Assembly: GCF_037042905.1 (NCBI RefSeq)
Contig: NC_087247.1
Span: 35,543,420-35,607,419, forward strand
From: Lytechinus pictus
Lineage: Eukaryota; Echinodermata; Echinoidea; Temnopleuroida; Toxopneustidae
Direction: 5' to 3'
Length of the DNA stretch: 64,000 nucleotides
The notes under the pieces are model-generated. The model was not told the origin of the DNA and ran no database searches. It worked only from the letters and a program-made list of their open reading frames with translations. The position numbers and the translations under genes were made by a program. This document shows positions 48,201 through 60,200 of the stretch, piece by piece. Positions within the stretch are counted from its first letter, which is position 1; each line of letters opens with the position of its first letter.

Positions 48201-51200
48201 TTTTTGGGGGGGGGGCTCATATAGGAAGTCAATGTTTGTTTTTTTTGGAAAAAATCCAGCCCCCCTGAATATCTAATATGGTGCGTCCCTAACAAGTTGT
48301 CATTCTCTAAACCGAAGACCATTTTCATCCTGCATATCCAATTCTACGTGCATGTTTAAGGATATAGGCCTATCTTTCCTCTGTACTGTGCAAATTTAAA
48401 AACTTTTCTAAAGCTAATTTCATTGTAATTTCAACTCTTTCAGTGAATCATATATTCAACTATCAAAATGTGACTGAATTAAAACTCGAAATTTCAAAGA
48501 ATTGAAATTAAGCCAGATCGACCATAAAATTGATGGTGAATAGTGACATGTCTATCCAATATTTGGCTTGTTATCATTCATAGCCGATTTAGATTCATTT
48601 TAAATCCTTGTAATTTAGATTGAAGTAGCGAAATGAATGTAAATCTGAAACTTTACAAACATATCATGTCAATTTGTCGGCATTGAATGTAAAGTTCGCT
48701 CGTTTTATATTTGTGACTTTCGAATGGTTTGATTTAATGAGCACCAAAGCGGTCCATTTTACTGCGTTTACACGTAAAATCGGGATTGGATCTGTGCGGA
48801 AAAAAATCCAATAAAAAGAGCTACCCTTGCCAAAAATTGCCAGTTGTTTGAAAATATTATTGTCAAATTTAAGATGTTTCTTTTTTTTCTCCAACAGTTC
48901 ACCTGATGAAAATAAATTCACGGTGTCCGTGACCGTGGAGGCTCGAAAAACTGTTCTTTTCAACCTCACATATGAACAACTGTTAAAGAGAAAAAATGGC
49001 ATATTCGAGCAGAGGATAAGCATTCAACCAGGCCAGGTCAGAATTTTTAAACAAATATTTCTCATCTCGCCTTGCAAAGATTACGATGCATGTATTTCAT
49101 TCATCAGTTCAACAACAGTAAATTTATCGTATTTAAAAAAAATAAAATAATTAATAAAGATAAATTTCAAACACCCATGTTTCACGGTTCATAATCTTCT
49201 CTTTTGTCCACAAGTATGCAAGTCGTCAGATAGGGGAAGGCCTTATTTTTCTGTTTATCATAATACTGGACAAATTCCACCAGACGAAATAATAGGTGTA
49301 TATCTCAACCAAACTCCTACACTGTTAAAATAATTTAAAATTTTATAATCAGTTATCAATAATTTAAGCATGGTTTTTTTAAGATTTTAAACACTTGTTC
49401 AATTTGTTTAAACAACTACTGTGCGATTCACATAGTAAACAGCGTTGTTTGAAATATTTTCAACAGTGTAATGTATTTAAACTACTACCAATAAATGATA
49501 AAAGACTGCCTTTTAAACGTTCTGTGTGTGAAAGACGTGTATTAATAAAATATGTAAATTTACGTCTTGGGACGGACCTCACGTCATTATCCGAAATACA
49601 GGATGATATAAAAACATTGAATTTCTGAAGATTTGAAGTGATCGCAGAAAACGTATAAATTTTGCACGTGTTTGATGAATATCTTAAGTTACTGTGTAAA
49701 CTTCTAAATTGTGCAGCTCTCTTAGAGTGTCTATGGTCCTGAAATGCCAAACAGAAAATAAAAAATGATTTCTTGAAATTCATGTTGAAAACATAGATGG
49801 TTCCGGATGTTCGTGTAGAGGCTCATATCACGGAACCCCAAGGTTTGAAGGAAGTTAATGCTTCATGGGCGATAGCAGACAAATCGGATGAAACAAAACT
49901 CAACAACATGACTGAAGTACAGCTCAGACCTCGCTCTGCCAAGGTACTCTTTGATTCGAGAGGAGAAGGATTGCTTATTACTTCCAACGGCATCATGGGA
50001 GATTTCATTATCAAATATGACGTCATGCATGACGTCAAAGCAGGTCACCTCCAGGTAACTTAGGCCTACGCATCCGTACTTTACCGGTTCAGATTGATAA
50101 TCGAGCACGCATTTTATTCAGATACGCAACTTTTTTTTTATTTGTATTTTTTACTTAAAACATGCTTAACTAAAGTTTAAGATCAGAATATAAAACATTT
50201 TGTGATCGCGCTTCGCACTCACATTATTAATTTAAGAAGATACCCAATTACCCATCCTATTCCTGATTTACAAAACATGAATAGAGAGTCCCGTTTTTAG
50301 GTCTGAAATCTCAATTTTGTTTCCGCTCGCGCTTCGCGCTTAGATCAATATTGTATAGTTATATACCTATCCTGTCCATGATTAGAAAAGTGCTTAGAGT
50401 ATCCCACTTTTAGGTCTGAAATCTCAATTTTGTTTCCGCTCACATCAATCATATAGTTATATACCTATCCTGTTTATGATTAGAAAATGATAACAATACT
50501 AATAATAATCCATATTTTATTTTATTTTTATTGTTCGAAATAGACATGAAAATTAAATTCTCCGAAAATTTGCTTTGCCCAATTGATCATGGGCCCGGCA
50601 GCCGCTGTGCAGCGCCAGATCGACGAGGCTCTATATATCCCTTTAATCGTTGAACGCCTAACATGGTAGCAGCAACTCCCATCTTTTAACGTCTTTTGGT
50701 CTGACGTGGCCGGGGTTTGAACCCCCGACCTCCCGGTTGTGAGACGGACGCTCTACCAACTGAGCCAACACACCGGTGCATGATACATAATGTGCACACA
50801 CCGGTGCATAATACATGAGATATGTATGGCGCAATTTCCATCTTGATTAGATGCTCAAGGCGCTTCAGAGCAGAACAACAAAAACTATTTACAATACATA
50901 TAATACATGTCTGAACAATAAGTCAATGTCCGAATGCACTCTTACACAGCTATGTTTTCAGGTTGCCCTTGAAGGTGGTCACTGAACTGAGTCTGGGTAT
51001 TCAAAAGTGCTTAGAATGTCCCGTTTTTACGTTTTAAATCTCAATTTTGTTTCCGCTCGCATCAGTTGCATAGTTATATACCTATCCTGTTCATGATTAC
51101 AAAAAGTGCTTAGAATATCCAGTTTTTAGGTCGAAATGTCATTTTTTTCATTGAAATATGTATCGTCTTAATGGGTAACTGCAAGCAGTCCTTATAACAG

Positions 51201-54200
51201 GTATCTTTTCGTTCGGGCCAGAATGTGTATTAAAGATATCTGTTCTCGCAGTAATTATATGTTACATAAGCACCTTGTTCAGGATCACAAAATGTTCAAT
51301 TTTCAGGACAATATACATGAAATTTCAAAAAAAAAATTGCTCGCGCTGTGCGCTCGCACTATCTATGTTCTTTTGTAAGAATTACCCTAAGAAGTGACTG
51401 TCATATATATTATGTGTGTGTTTGGGGGTGCCCTTGCATGTGTTTGTGTATATATAAAAGAACAATGGAAAACTCAATTGTGCCCCCCCCCCCACCTTTG
51501 AGGAGATATTTCAGCCCATTTCAGCAACCCCACTGAAAAAAATCGTTCTCAGGGCCTTGTTATGAACAATTAGGTGCGATTTCGTGGGAGTTGGGGAACG
51601 AGATGAGCGACTCCCTTAGGTCGTTGTATGAAATTCAAAATCGAGGGGGGAGGAGGAGTACGTTACGTCCCCAAGCCCCTCCCCGCCCCCGAAATCACTA
51701 CTCATGTCGTTAACACAAAGAAGGATATTAAGACGTATACTTACGTCACATCCACTAATGGACAGACAAATCGAAACTCTTCTTCACTATAAAAACACTG
51801 ATGTTACCCAATATTGGGTAGAAAGAGAACATGCATGTTTGCTGGGATTTTTTTACACCAAATTGGGCTATTTCAAAGCAACATTGCGTAAAATTTTACA
51901 AAATATTGGGTATCTTTTTACCCAACCAACATGCATAATCCCATTTTACCCAATATTGGGTAAACCTTTTTAGAACGTGTTTAAATGGGTGGATCCAGTT
52001 TCCTATTAAAGTTTAAAAATATATTTATAAAATACAGTTCGGACAGGAGGGATTTAGGATTTTCCAAAGCGCACAAGGGGGGCATCTTCGTTTAGGAAAA
52101 TGTTGTCAAGCAAAAAAAATGTTTTAACTACGAAATGGAGGTCTTTTTTGATCCAGGAAAAATTTGACAAAAAAAAGAAAGAAGATCTTCACTTGCGTTT
52201 CGCATGACATGTTCCCATATTTTTGTTGTGCCTCTCAAAGGGGGGGGGGGGGGGGAGGGGGAGGGGCCGGATGTGCCCTTTCCTGGACCCGTCATTGAGT
52301 TCGGACACATTATCAAATGAGCATCATTCAGCACTGCGCATCGATAAGAATCAATGATGGTGCTTCATTTTGAATTTGCACTATGCATCAATGAGAGTCA
52401 AACTTTGCAGGGGTCCTTTCAAAGGGAAATGAAACCCTTCTGACAAGTTAGCTTATAATTATGAAACAGAAGTATTGAAGAAGTAAATCAATGAAAGTTT
52501 GAGAAAAATTTAGCAAATAATGAGAAAGTTAAGAGCATTTGAATGTTGATATCACCAAACCAACTATATATGGATAGACTTCCTTAAAGTGACAAGTAAA
52601 ATGTGTCGTAAAGTAATGGGGGAGTTCTGCAACACGTTAGTGCGATTGCCAAAATGAGAGGATATCCTTATCATCATAGTGATCTCAACATTTAAACGCT
52701 CGTAACATTCTTATTATTTGTTCATTTTTTCTCAAACTTTCATTGATTTGTGTCTTTAATTTGTCTGTTTCCATAAAAGCTTACTTGTTCTCAGTATTTC
52801 AATATACTTTAACCAAGGCTGAGATAACAAGACTCATTTAAACTTGGTTTATTTTATAGTAATACTATGTATTTTCATGTTGAATTATGTTTGTTAAACT
52901 GCAGGGCGCCTTTGTAAAGCATTCATTTTTCAAAACTGAACAGGCCAACCCTGCAGTATATAGAAATCAAAACAATAAATAATTAAATAATAATAAATAA
53001 TAATAATAGTAGTATTGAAGTGCATTCTTTGATTTCGCCTTCTATTTTCATTATTGCCCCTAAAAATGATTTCTTATTCTGTATCAATTACAACCATTGC
53101 CGTTTATTTAACTCATTTTAGATCGTCAATGGATATTTCGTTCATTACTTCTCACCGGAAGGTTTACCGAAAACAAGGAAGAATGTTGTCTTCGTAATCG
53201 ATGTCAGTGGTTCAATGCGTGGTCGAAAAATAGAACAGGTAAATTGATTTTTTTTCTTTAAAAAAAACGAGGGGGGGGGGGAGCTGTAATACAATGATAT
53301 TCGATGTTATTTTAAAGAAACATTTTTCCCGTCAATGTACTATTATCCACCCACTACAAACCTAATCGCTCACGATGGCGGTCCCCTCCATTCCTTAAAA
53401 TTATCATTTTGTAAAATGTATAATACATCTTGTTGATATTCATTTTCATTGCTGTTATTGTTTTTTTATATATTACCTTTTATATTGTATATTTTGAAAT
53501 TATAATACTGATGTGAATGCAGAAATAAAATAAAATAAAAACTATCAAGACTTACTCTATAAATAAGTTTCGAAGACTACTTCTAAGAACGCTTGTGTCA
53601 ATCTTATACCTTTTGTACGAGTTCTATTTTCGTTATAACGAATTTGGTTAGAAAAAAAATTGACTCTGTCAGGCGTATGTAGTAATTGTGTGAACAAAAT
53701 AAATCACAAGAAAGAAGTATGAAATGAATTCCAATAAAATATGAATATATATGTGAAAACTTTGAAAAATAAATTCTTATTCTCTTTGTCTGTTTGCTGC
53801 ATAATTATAGGCATGTACATCGGGGTATTTTTCAAGAAAAGCAGAGTCGTGACATTGGCGAAGCTCCATTGTCTTTAGCGGGGCGAAAGCGTGGCAATGT
53901 CGAAATAGTGCAGTTGATATCAATGAAATAATTACTTCTATTTGTTTTTTTTTTTGTTTCATGAAAAGACGAAAACGGCATTCACTACGATTTTGGATGA
54001 TGTCCGTCCAATAGATCGCATCAACATTGTACTCTTTGAATCGAGTGTTCGAGTTTGGAGAGCTAACCAAATGGTGGAAGCTACCAGGGAAAATATTGCA
54101 ACAGCTAAAAGATACGTTAATCGTCTCTCTGCAGGTGGAGGTATGTACTTTTCATCAAGGAAATAATACTTCATAGCATCAAACAGATGTTACAGAAAGA

Positions 54201-57200
54201 TAAAATCAAAAGTTAGTTTGATCTGATATATAATTTCAAGGGGGAAGGGGGGGGGACAAGTATGACAACATCTCAACGGGAAAGGGACCTTATTTGGCAT
54301 TGTTGTACACTTGTCTTTCCTCGCTGCGTCAATTTTTCTTCCTGTCATTCTTTTTTTTAATTATTATTTTACCTTTTATTTTTGAAATGATTTATTATTT
54401 GTCCTTCGTTGCCGTCGTTTTCTTCTTGTTCTCAGCATATAGCCAAAGTTTGACTTTCGGGGGGGGGGTGTTGCCAGCGGCGTACCTAGGATTTTCCAAA
54501 AGGGGGGCACATTTTTTGAAGGATATTTGAAAAAAATAAAAAATTTGACAAGCAAAAAAAAAAAGGTCTTCAACCACAAATAAAGGATTTCGTACCAGAA
54601 AATAAATTGACAAGCAAAAAAATAAAATAAAAAAAAGGTTTTCACGTTCAAAAGAGGGGGTACGCGTCGGTTTACTTTGCATATTTACATTACAAATTAT
54701 TAATTTTGCTTCTCAAAAGGGGGGGGGGGAACGTCCGAGTTGTGACTCGTCAGGGGGGCAGGGGTACGTTCCCTGCGTGAGTTGTGACTCGTCAGGGGGG
54801 CAGTCTGCCCCCCCTGCCCCCCCTTAGGTACGCTAGTGGGTGGGGCACAAACAGGTGCGGATATTAAATCACGGAATTCGGGTGATGTAGGCCTACCTGA
54901 CATGTACAAAAAGTTTTTTTAATCATTTATGGTTGGTTGAAATTTTAGGGCCCCGTGTGGCTAAGTACCTGCTTGAGATTTGAGTTGGTTCCGGAGTTCG
55001 GTTGGTCCCTCGCTACTGTCGGTCTTGACTATGCAATTTACAGTGTATAAGCTAGTAGTATATGAGTCCGGGTATTTCATGTTTGTAAAAATTATTTTAA
55101 AGAATATACACATAAGAAATATTACATTTAAAACGAAATAACAGAATAATTTACAATGTGGGGTGCTGTGACAATGCTCAGCACCCCCAGTAACAATAGA
55201 ATAACCCTCCGTGGATAGGTCCATGTCTGAACCAAATTTTCCACCATGAGTTACTATATAATTCTTATATTTATATCATGTTATTGTTATTTCATGACAA
55301 CCTGCCCCGCTTGAGCCAGTAATATCAAGGACAAGTCCTAGGCTCTATTTTTTACTACTTCATCATATATTTTGTCCTATATTTCCCACTGTTACTGTGA
55401 TGTCAATAAAAATATGCAAACCAATATATCTACCATCATCATAATCATCATCGCTATCATCGCCGCCACCACCACCCTCACCACCAAGACCACAATAATC
55501 ACTATATTGTTCTCATTTTCCTTGTCGAACAGGAACGAATTTATACGATGGTCTAACGACTGCTGTCGATCTCCTCACTGGAAACGACAATGATGATGCC
55601 ATGCCCCTCATCATCATGCTTACCGACGGTCAACCCACGTCGGGTGCAGTAACAATTACATCTGAAATCGTGAAAAGAATCACAAATCTCATCGAGGGTC
55701 GACTGTCTTTGTTCAGCGTTGGGTTTGGAAACGGGGTTGACTTTTCATTTCTTGAAAAGCTATCACTTTCCAACCAAGCTCTGGCTCGTAAAGTCTACGA
55801 GGATTCGAGTGCTAGTGTGCAAATGAAAGGTTTTTACGACGAAGTCGCGAATCCACTCCTTTTCAACATCAATCTCGAATACAGCAACAGATTGGTTGAC
55901 GAAGGCAGTCTCACGCAGTCGAATTTCATGGCTTACTTTGATGGCACCGAAATCACGGTCGCCGGCAAACTGAAAGATGAAGTTATCAATGCTGTTTGGA
56001 ATTCAGCAAATGATATGAATGGACCTATGACAGGGGAAAATCGGGATGAATCTGATCTCGTACGCAATGAAACAATCTTAGCTTCAGCTCAGCATCCGAA
56101 CACCATTTCAATTGTGGATGGGAACGAAGATGGCATATACCGTGAACCATTCTGTGTCGTAATCACTGGAAAGTCCCTCGATGTTGATATCGAGTTCAAT
56201 ACATCCACAGTGATAGAGGTAAGTTGAAGCGCAGTGGCGAATCTAGGTGGGGAGGGGGGGGGGTTAACCCCCTTTGGCTACCAAGTAATTTTAAAGCCGA
56301 CCCCAAATCACCTTCATTTCATAGTGAACTTTTTTCTTGTCAAATTTCTCGGTCAAACCCCCTCCTTGGAAAAAAAAACTAGATCCGCCACTGGAGTATG
56401 AGTGGTAACACAGCAAAAGAACAGTTTAGTATACAGCCATTGATATCACGAGTCGGGTTTATGTTAGAATGAGCCATCTTCTTCAAGTATCGATTTTGAT
56501 ACTAAAGATTAATTTTAGGATGGATATATCGATGGTACATGCTGCAGGCATGACATTACCCTAGTCTATTTCACTCTTTCCAAAATGACTTATAATGAAA
56601 AATAATACAGCTCATGCATGTCTTATCGTTACGTTATATTATTCTATGGTACATTACAATCCCCTCCCCTCCCCACTCTAAACTCGTTATTCTTCTCATC
56701 CTATTGGAATATATACAGAAAGATAACTCTCTTAGTCGTCATGAAGTCGATGATTTCGCACAGCGCCTGTGGGCATACCTCACAATTAAGAATCTTCTTG
56801 ATGAACGAAAGACAGTCGACAACCGTAAGACAAAAGCAGCGATCTCCGAACGGGCCCTCAATCTCTCGCTCAAATACCATTTCGTTACACCTCTTACCTC
56901 GCTCTTGGTAGTCAAACCAGATGATGATACCGACATCCTTGCAGAAAGTGTCCCTGAGGTACCAAGTGATGACATGCAGAACCAGCATTCATCATCTTTG
57001 TACATAGCCCCAATGGCTGCAGGGCCTGCGGGCCCTCAAGCCTCGTTCCCGCCTCAGCGAAGATTATTCAAAGGTCAGTAGAATATTATAGTCACCATAG
57101 CCAAGTGTTTTGCCCCAGTTATAGTTTATACTTTGTGATTCTGAAAAAAATATATATTGGCATTCCAATTCCAAAGAAGACATTGACTTTTAAAGCTTGA

Positions 57201-60200
57201 AAATTATGGTATTCGAGGTTAATCACATCTGTTACATGCATAGTTATTACTCTCATTCATGTGGTCTCCCCTGAGGCTCCAATCTAAAGGAACCGCGGAA
57301 TGGTTTTCATAGTGGGGAGGGGGGGGGGGGTTCTGTGGCCCCTGTTATAGGCGCACTCGTTCGTTTATATGTCATTAACATTATTAATACATCCTCTAGC
57401 TATTTTTCGCTGACGACACAAATATTTTTTATCATAAATATGTCACTTCCTTGAATAGTATTTTTCATAAAAACAATAAAAGTAAAGGATTACTGCCTCG
57501 ACAAAAACTTTAGTAGCAATTCCACCCTCTTCCTAAAATCTCTGTGTCCTTTTATGTACTGAATGCACATGTGTGCATTTCAGTGTTGACCATGTTGACA
57601 ATCTGTTATTATTCTCGCATGTATATTTGTATGTACAATTTTTTTATCGGAATTGAAAAAAAAATGAATTGAATTGAAAAGAAAAGATAAAGAACTCAGA
57701 ATATATAAAACATTTAAAAAACAAAGAAATACATAAAAAAACTTTGGTTTTCAACGATTTTTCTTTTTTATTTAATTATTAATTTTATTAGGGGATAGGT
57801 GCTCTCGCTAAAAAAAGTATGAAGGTGAATATTGAAAGTATCAATCTGCTGGGGTGTTTCAGTAAGGTGAATCTTTTTGTTTTCTGACACTGCCTTCTTA
57901 ATCATGTAAATTCCATCTCTGACACCACCGTTTTTCATTAACTTTGGTTTATGATGCAGCATTTTGGTGTTCTTTGGTTTACACTTTTTCTGTAGTGAAT
58001 ATTCATATTTTTTTTTTAAAGATCAGGGTTAAATCACTTTCTTTAATTTGATTATTAAGTTTTTGCTCTTGAATAGTCATAGCCATCTAACGCATCTCCG
58101 CAAGTTTTGGTAATGATTATCATTTCATTTCACGAAAAATACGATAAACTTTTTAGAAAATAACTCTAAAAATATCTTAAGGCAGAATTGAATCGGGTTA
58201 AATTACCTTAACAAATCGATTTCACGATGTGTCTGTATTTGTGTTTGGATTCAAGGCAGCGGTGGGGTGGTGTGCAATTGCCTATAAGCCAGTTGGAGAA
58301 GAAATTGATTTTCAAACGCAACTTAAACCTTTGAATGGTTGGAAAACACTGCTGCGTTCGATTTTGGAGTTGAAATCCCTTGTAAATCTAGGTTTAATTA
58401 GTTGAAATTCGCATTCCTCTCAGAAGGATTTTGAATTTTTAATTCTCTATAGGCCCAACAGGCATGAGAGGACCAGGTCATCCCCCATCGATGGCAATTC
58501 CCATGTCGCATGCTTTTGGTGAGTATATAATCGCTTGTAATATTTTCTCAAACATAAATTCATTTGTTTCTAAACATCTCCAATATCTATTGTTAACAAC
58601 ACATGTTTTGGTATCAATAATAAAGAAACTATACAAAATCCAGAAATATCTTAATCCCATCAATGTTAAGTTGGATCCTCAGCAGCACACCTGGTATTGG
58701 TCATATCGGTCATCTTGAGTACTGGACACTTCCCTGGGCTTTTCGGTGTTGCGCAATCAGGGCAAATACGGATAAGTCGCTTTTCTTTGCCTCAATCATT
58801 TCATTTTTTTTTAAACACAAAATCGCGTGTTGTGATTTCCTTTTTGGTGATCAAAAACAGGAAAATCAGAGATACTTTTTTTTCTGATTTCTAACTCTTG
58901 ATTACTGTGAATGCATACCAAAAACAAAATGAAAACATGGATTCAGCTCTGTTGTCCGTTTAAAAAAAACGCAAAAACCAAGTCGCAACAGGCTTTTCGC
59001 TCTGCGATTTTGTTTTCGCACCACATATTGTATAATATTCAGATCAGTGGCACGCAAACACCAAATACATATCGACTCTCTGATTTGGTTTTCGTTCATG
59101 AATATTAAAGAACGTCATCTACGTCAACAAAATGTTCAAGCACCATCATGTTCAACTACTACTACTACTTACTACATATTTTATTATGTCGTTATAGAAT
59201 ATTAGGTTAAAAAAGCTGCGAGTCAGCGAGCAAAAAAAGAAGAACTTTTTCAATACCTAAACCAATTTTTCAAAAAATAGATTTTGACATTATATCATTT
59301 TTTACCCTATTTCACTTAATTTATGTTAGTACCACCCCGGTGTATGATATAAAATAAGTGGAAACATAAATGAGAATAGAAATGTGAAGGAGTGTATAGA
59401 AGGGAAATAATCCTGAAAACCGCAATTCAGAGTCTTAAAGAAAAAAAAAAGGTTATTTCCCCCCCTGTACAAGTCGGCAGCCTAGGTCCTCCGCCTCCAT
59501 TATCATCATGGCCAATCTAACCTTCCCATCCTTTCAATCTATTAAATTTCACGCTTTTTCACTTATATAGTCTGTTAGCATTATCCCGGTTCATGATAAG
59601 TGAAAACATACAAAATAAAAGAAATGTGAAGGAGTGTGTAGGAGCTGTATTTTATATTTTATTTGCTTTAAGTATACGCGGGTTCTTCCAACACAGAACA
59701 AGAACAGATGAAGAGGTAGATGTTGCTGGTTTGGAGGTCTGTGCTCAACTGCCTTAGCTTGGCAGGGCATAATTTATTCTTCATTTCCCCTCTAGGCTTT
59801 CTCAATGTACTAGATTTCAATACATATTCAAATTAACTTGGAGGATGACAATAACAGAAGTAACGCATCATCATGAATAAGAACCAATCACACATAAGGA
59901 GTCTTACAACATAAATATTCATGATTCAGTCAACCAAGAGAGAGGAGGGGAGTAATTAACATAGCTGAGAGGACCAAGAGATAAAGGAATTTGATAACAA
60001 AAGGAATGATCAAGTGTGGGGTGCAAGGGATGAAGGATGGATGAGGATAACAAAGGAGATGGGGATAACAAAGATAAATGAGGATAAAAGGCAAGAATGC
60101 TGATGGAGACTGAAGAAAATGGGAAAGTAAATTAGGGTTATTTTGGAGTAGAGCAATGTCCTGAAAATGAGAGAGGGGATAAAGAACTCGGTGAACTCTG

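Noticed and set aside
49797..49799. ATG at the start of ITIH exon 6 as a gene start
   Set aside because: It follows directly on an acceptor, and the VIT domain exons upstream join it in phase 0.
50700..50775. Functional tRNA-Val gene on the minus strand
   Set aside because: Box A, box B and a CAC triplet are present, but the anticodon stem is mispaired and a SINE-like body follows. It is better explained as a tRNA-derived SINE.
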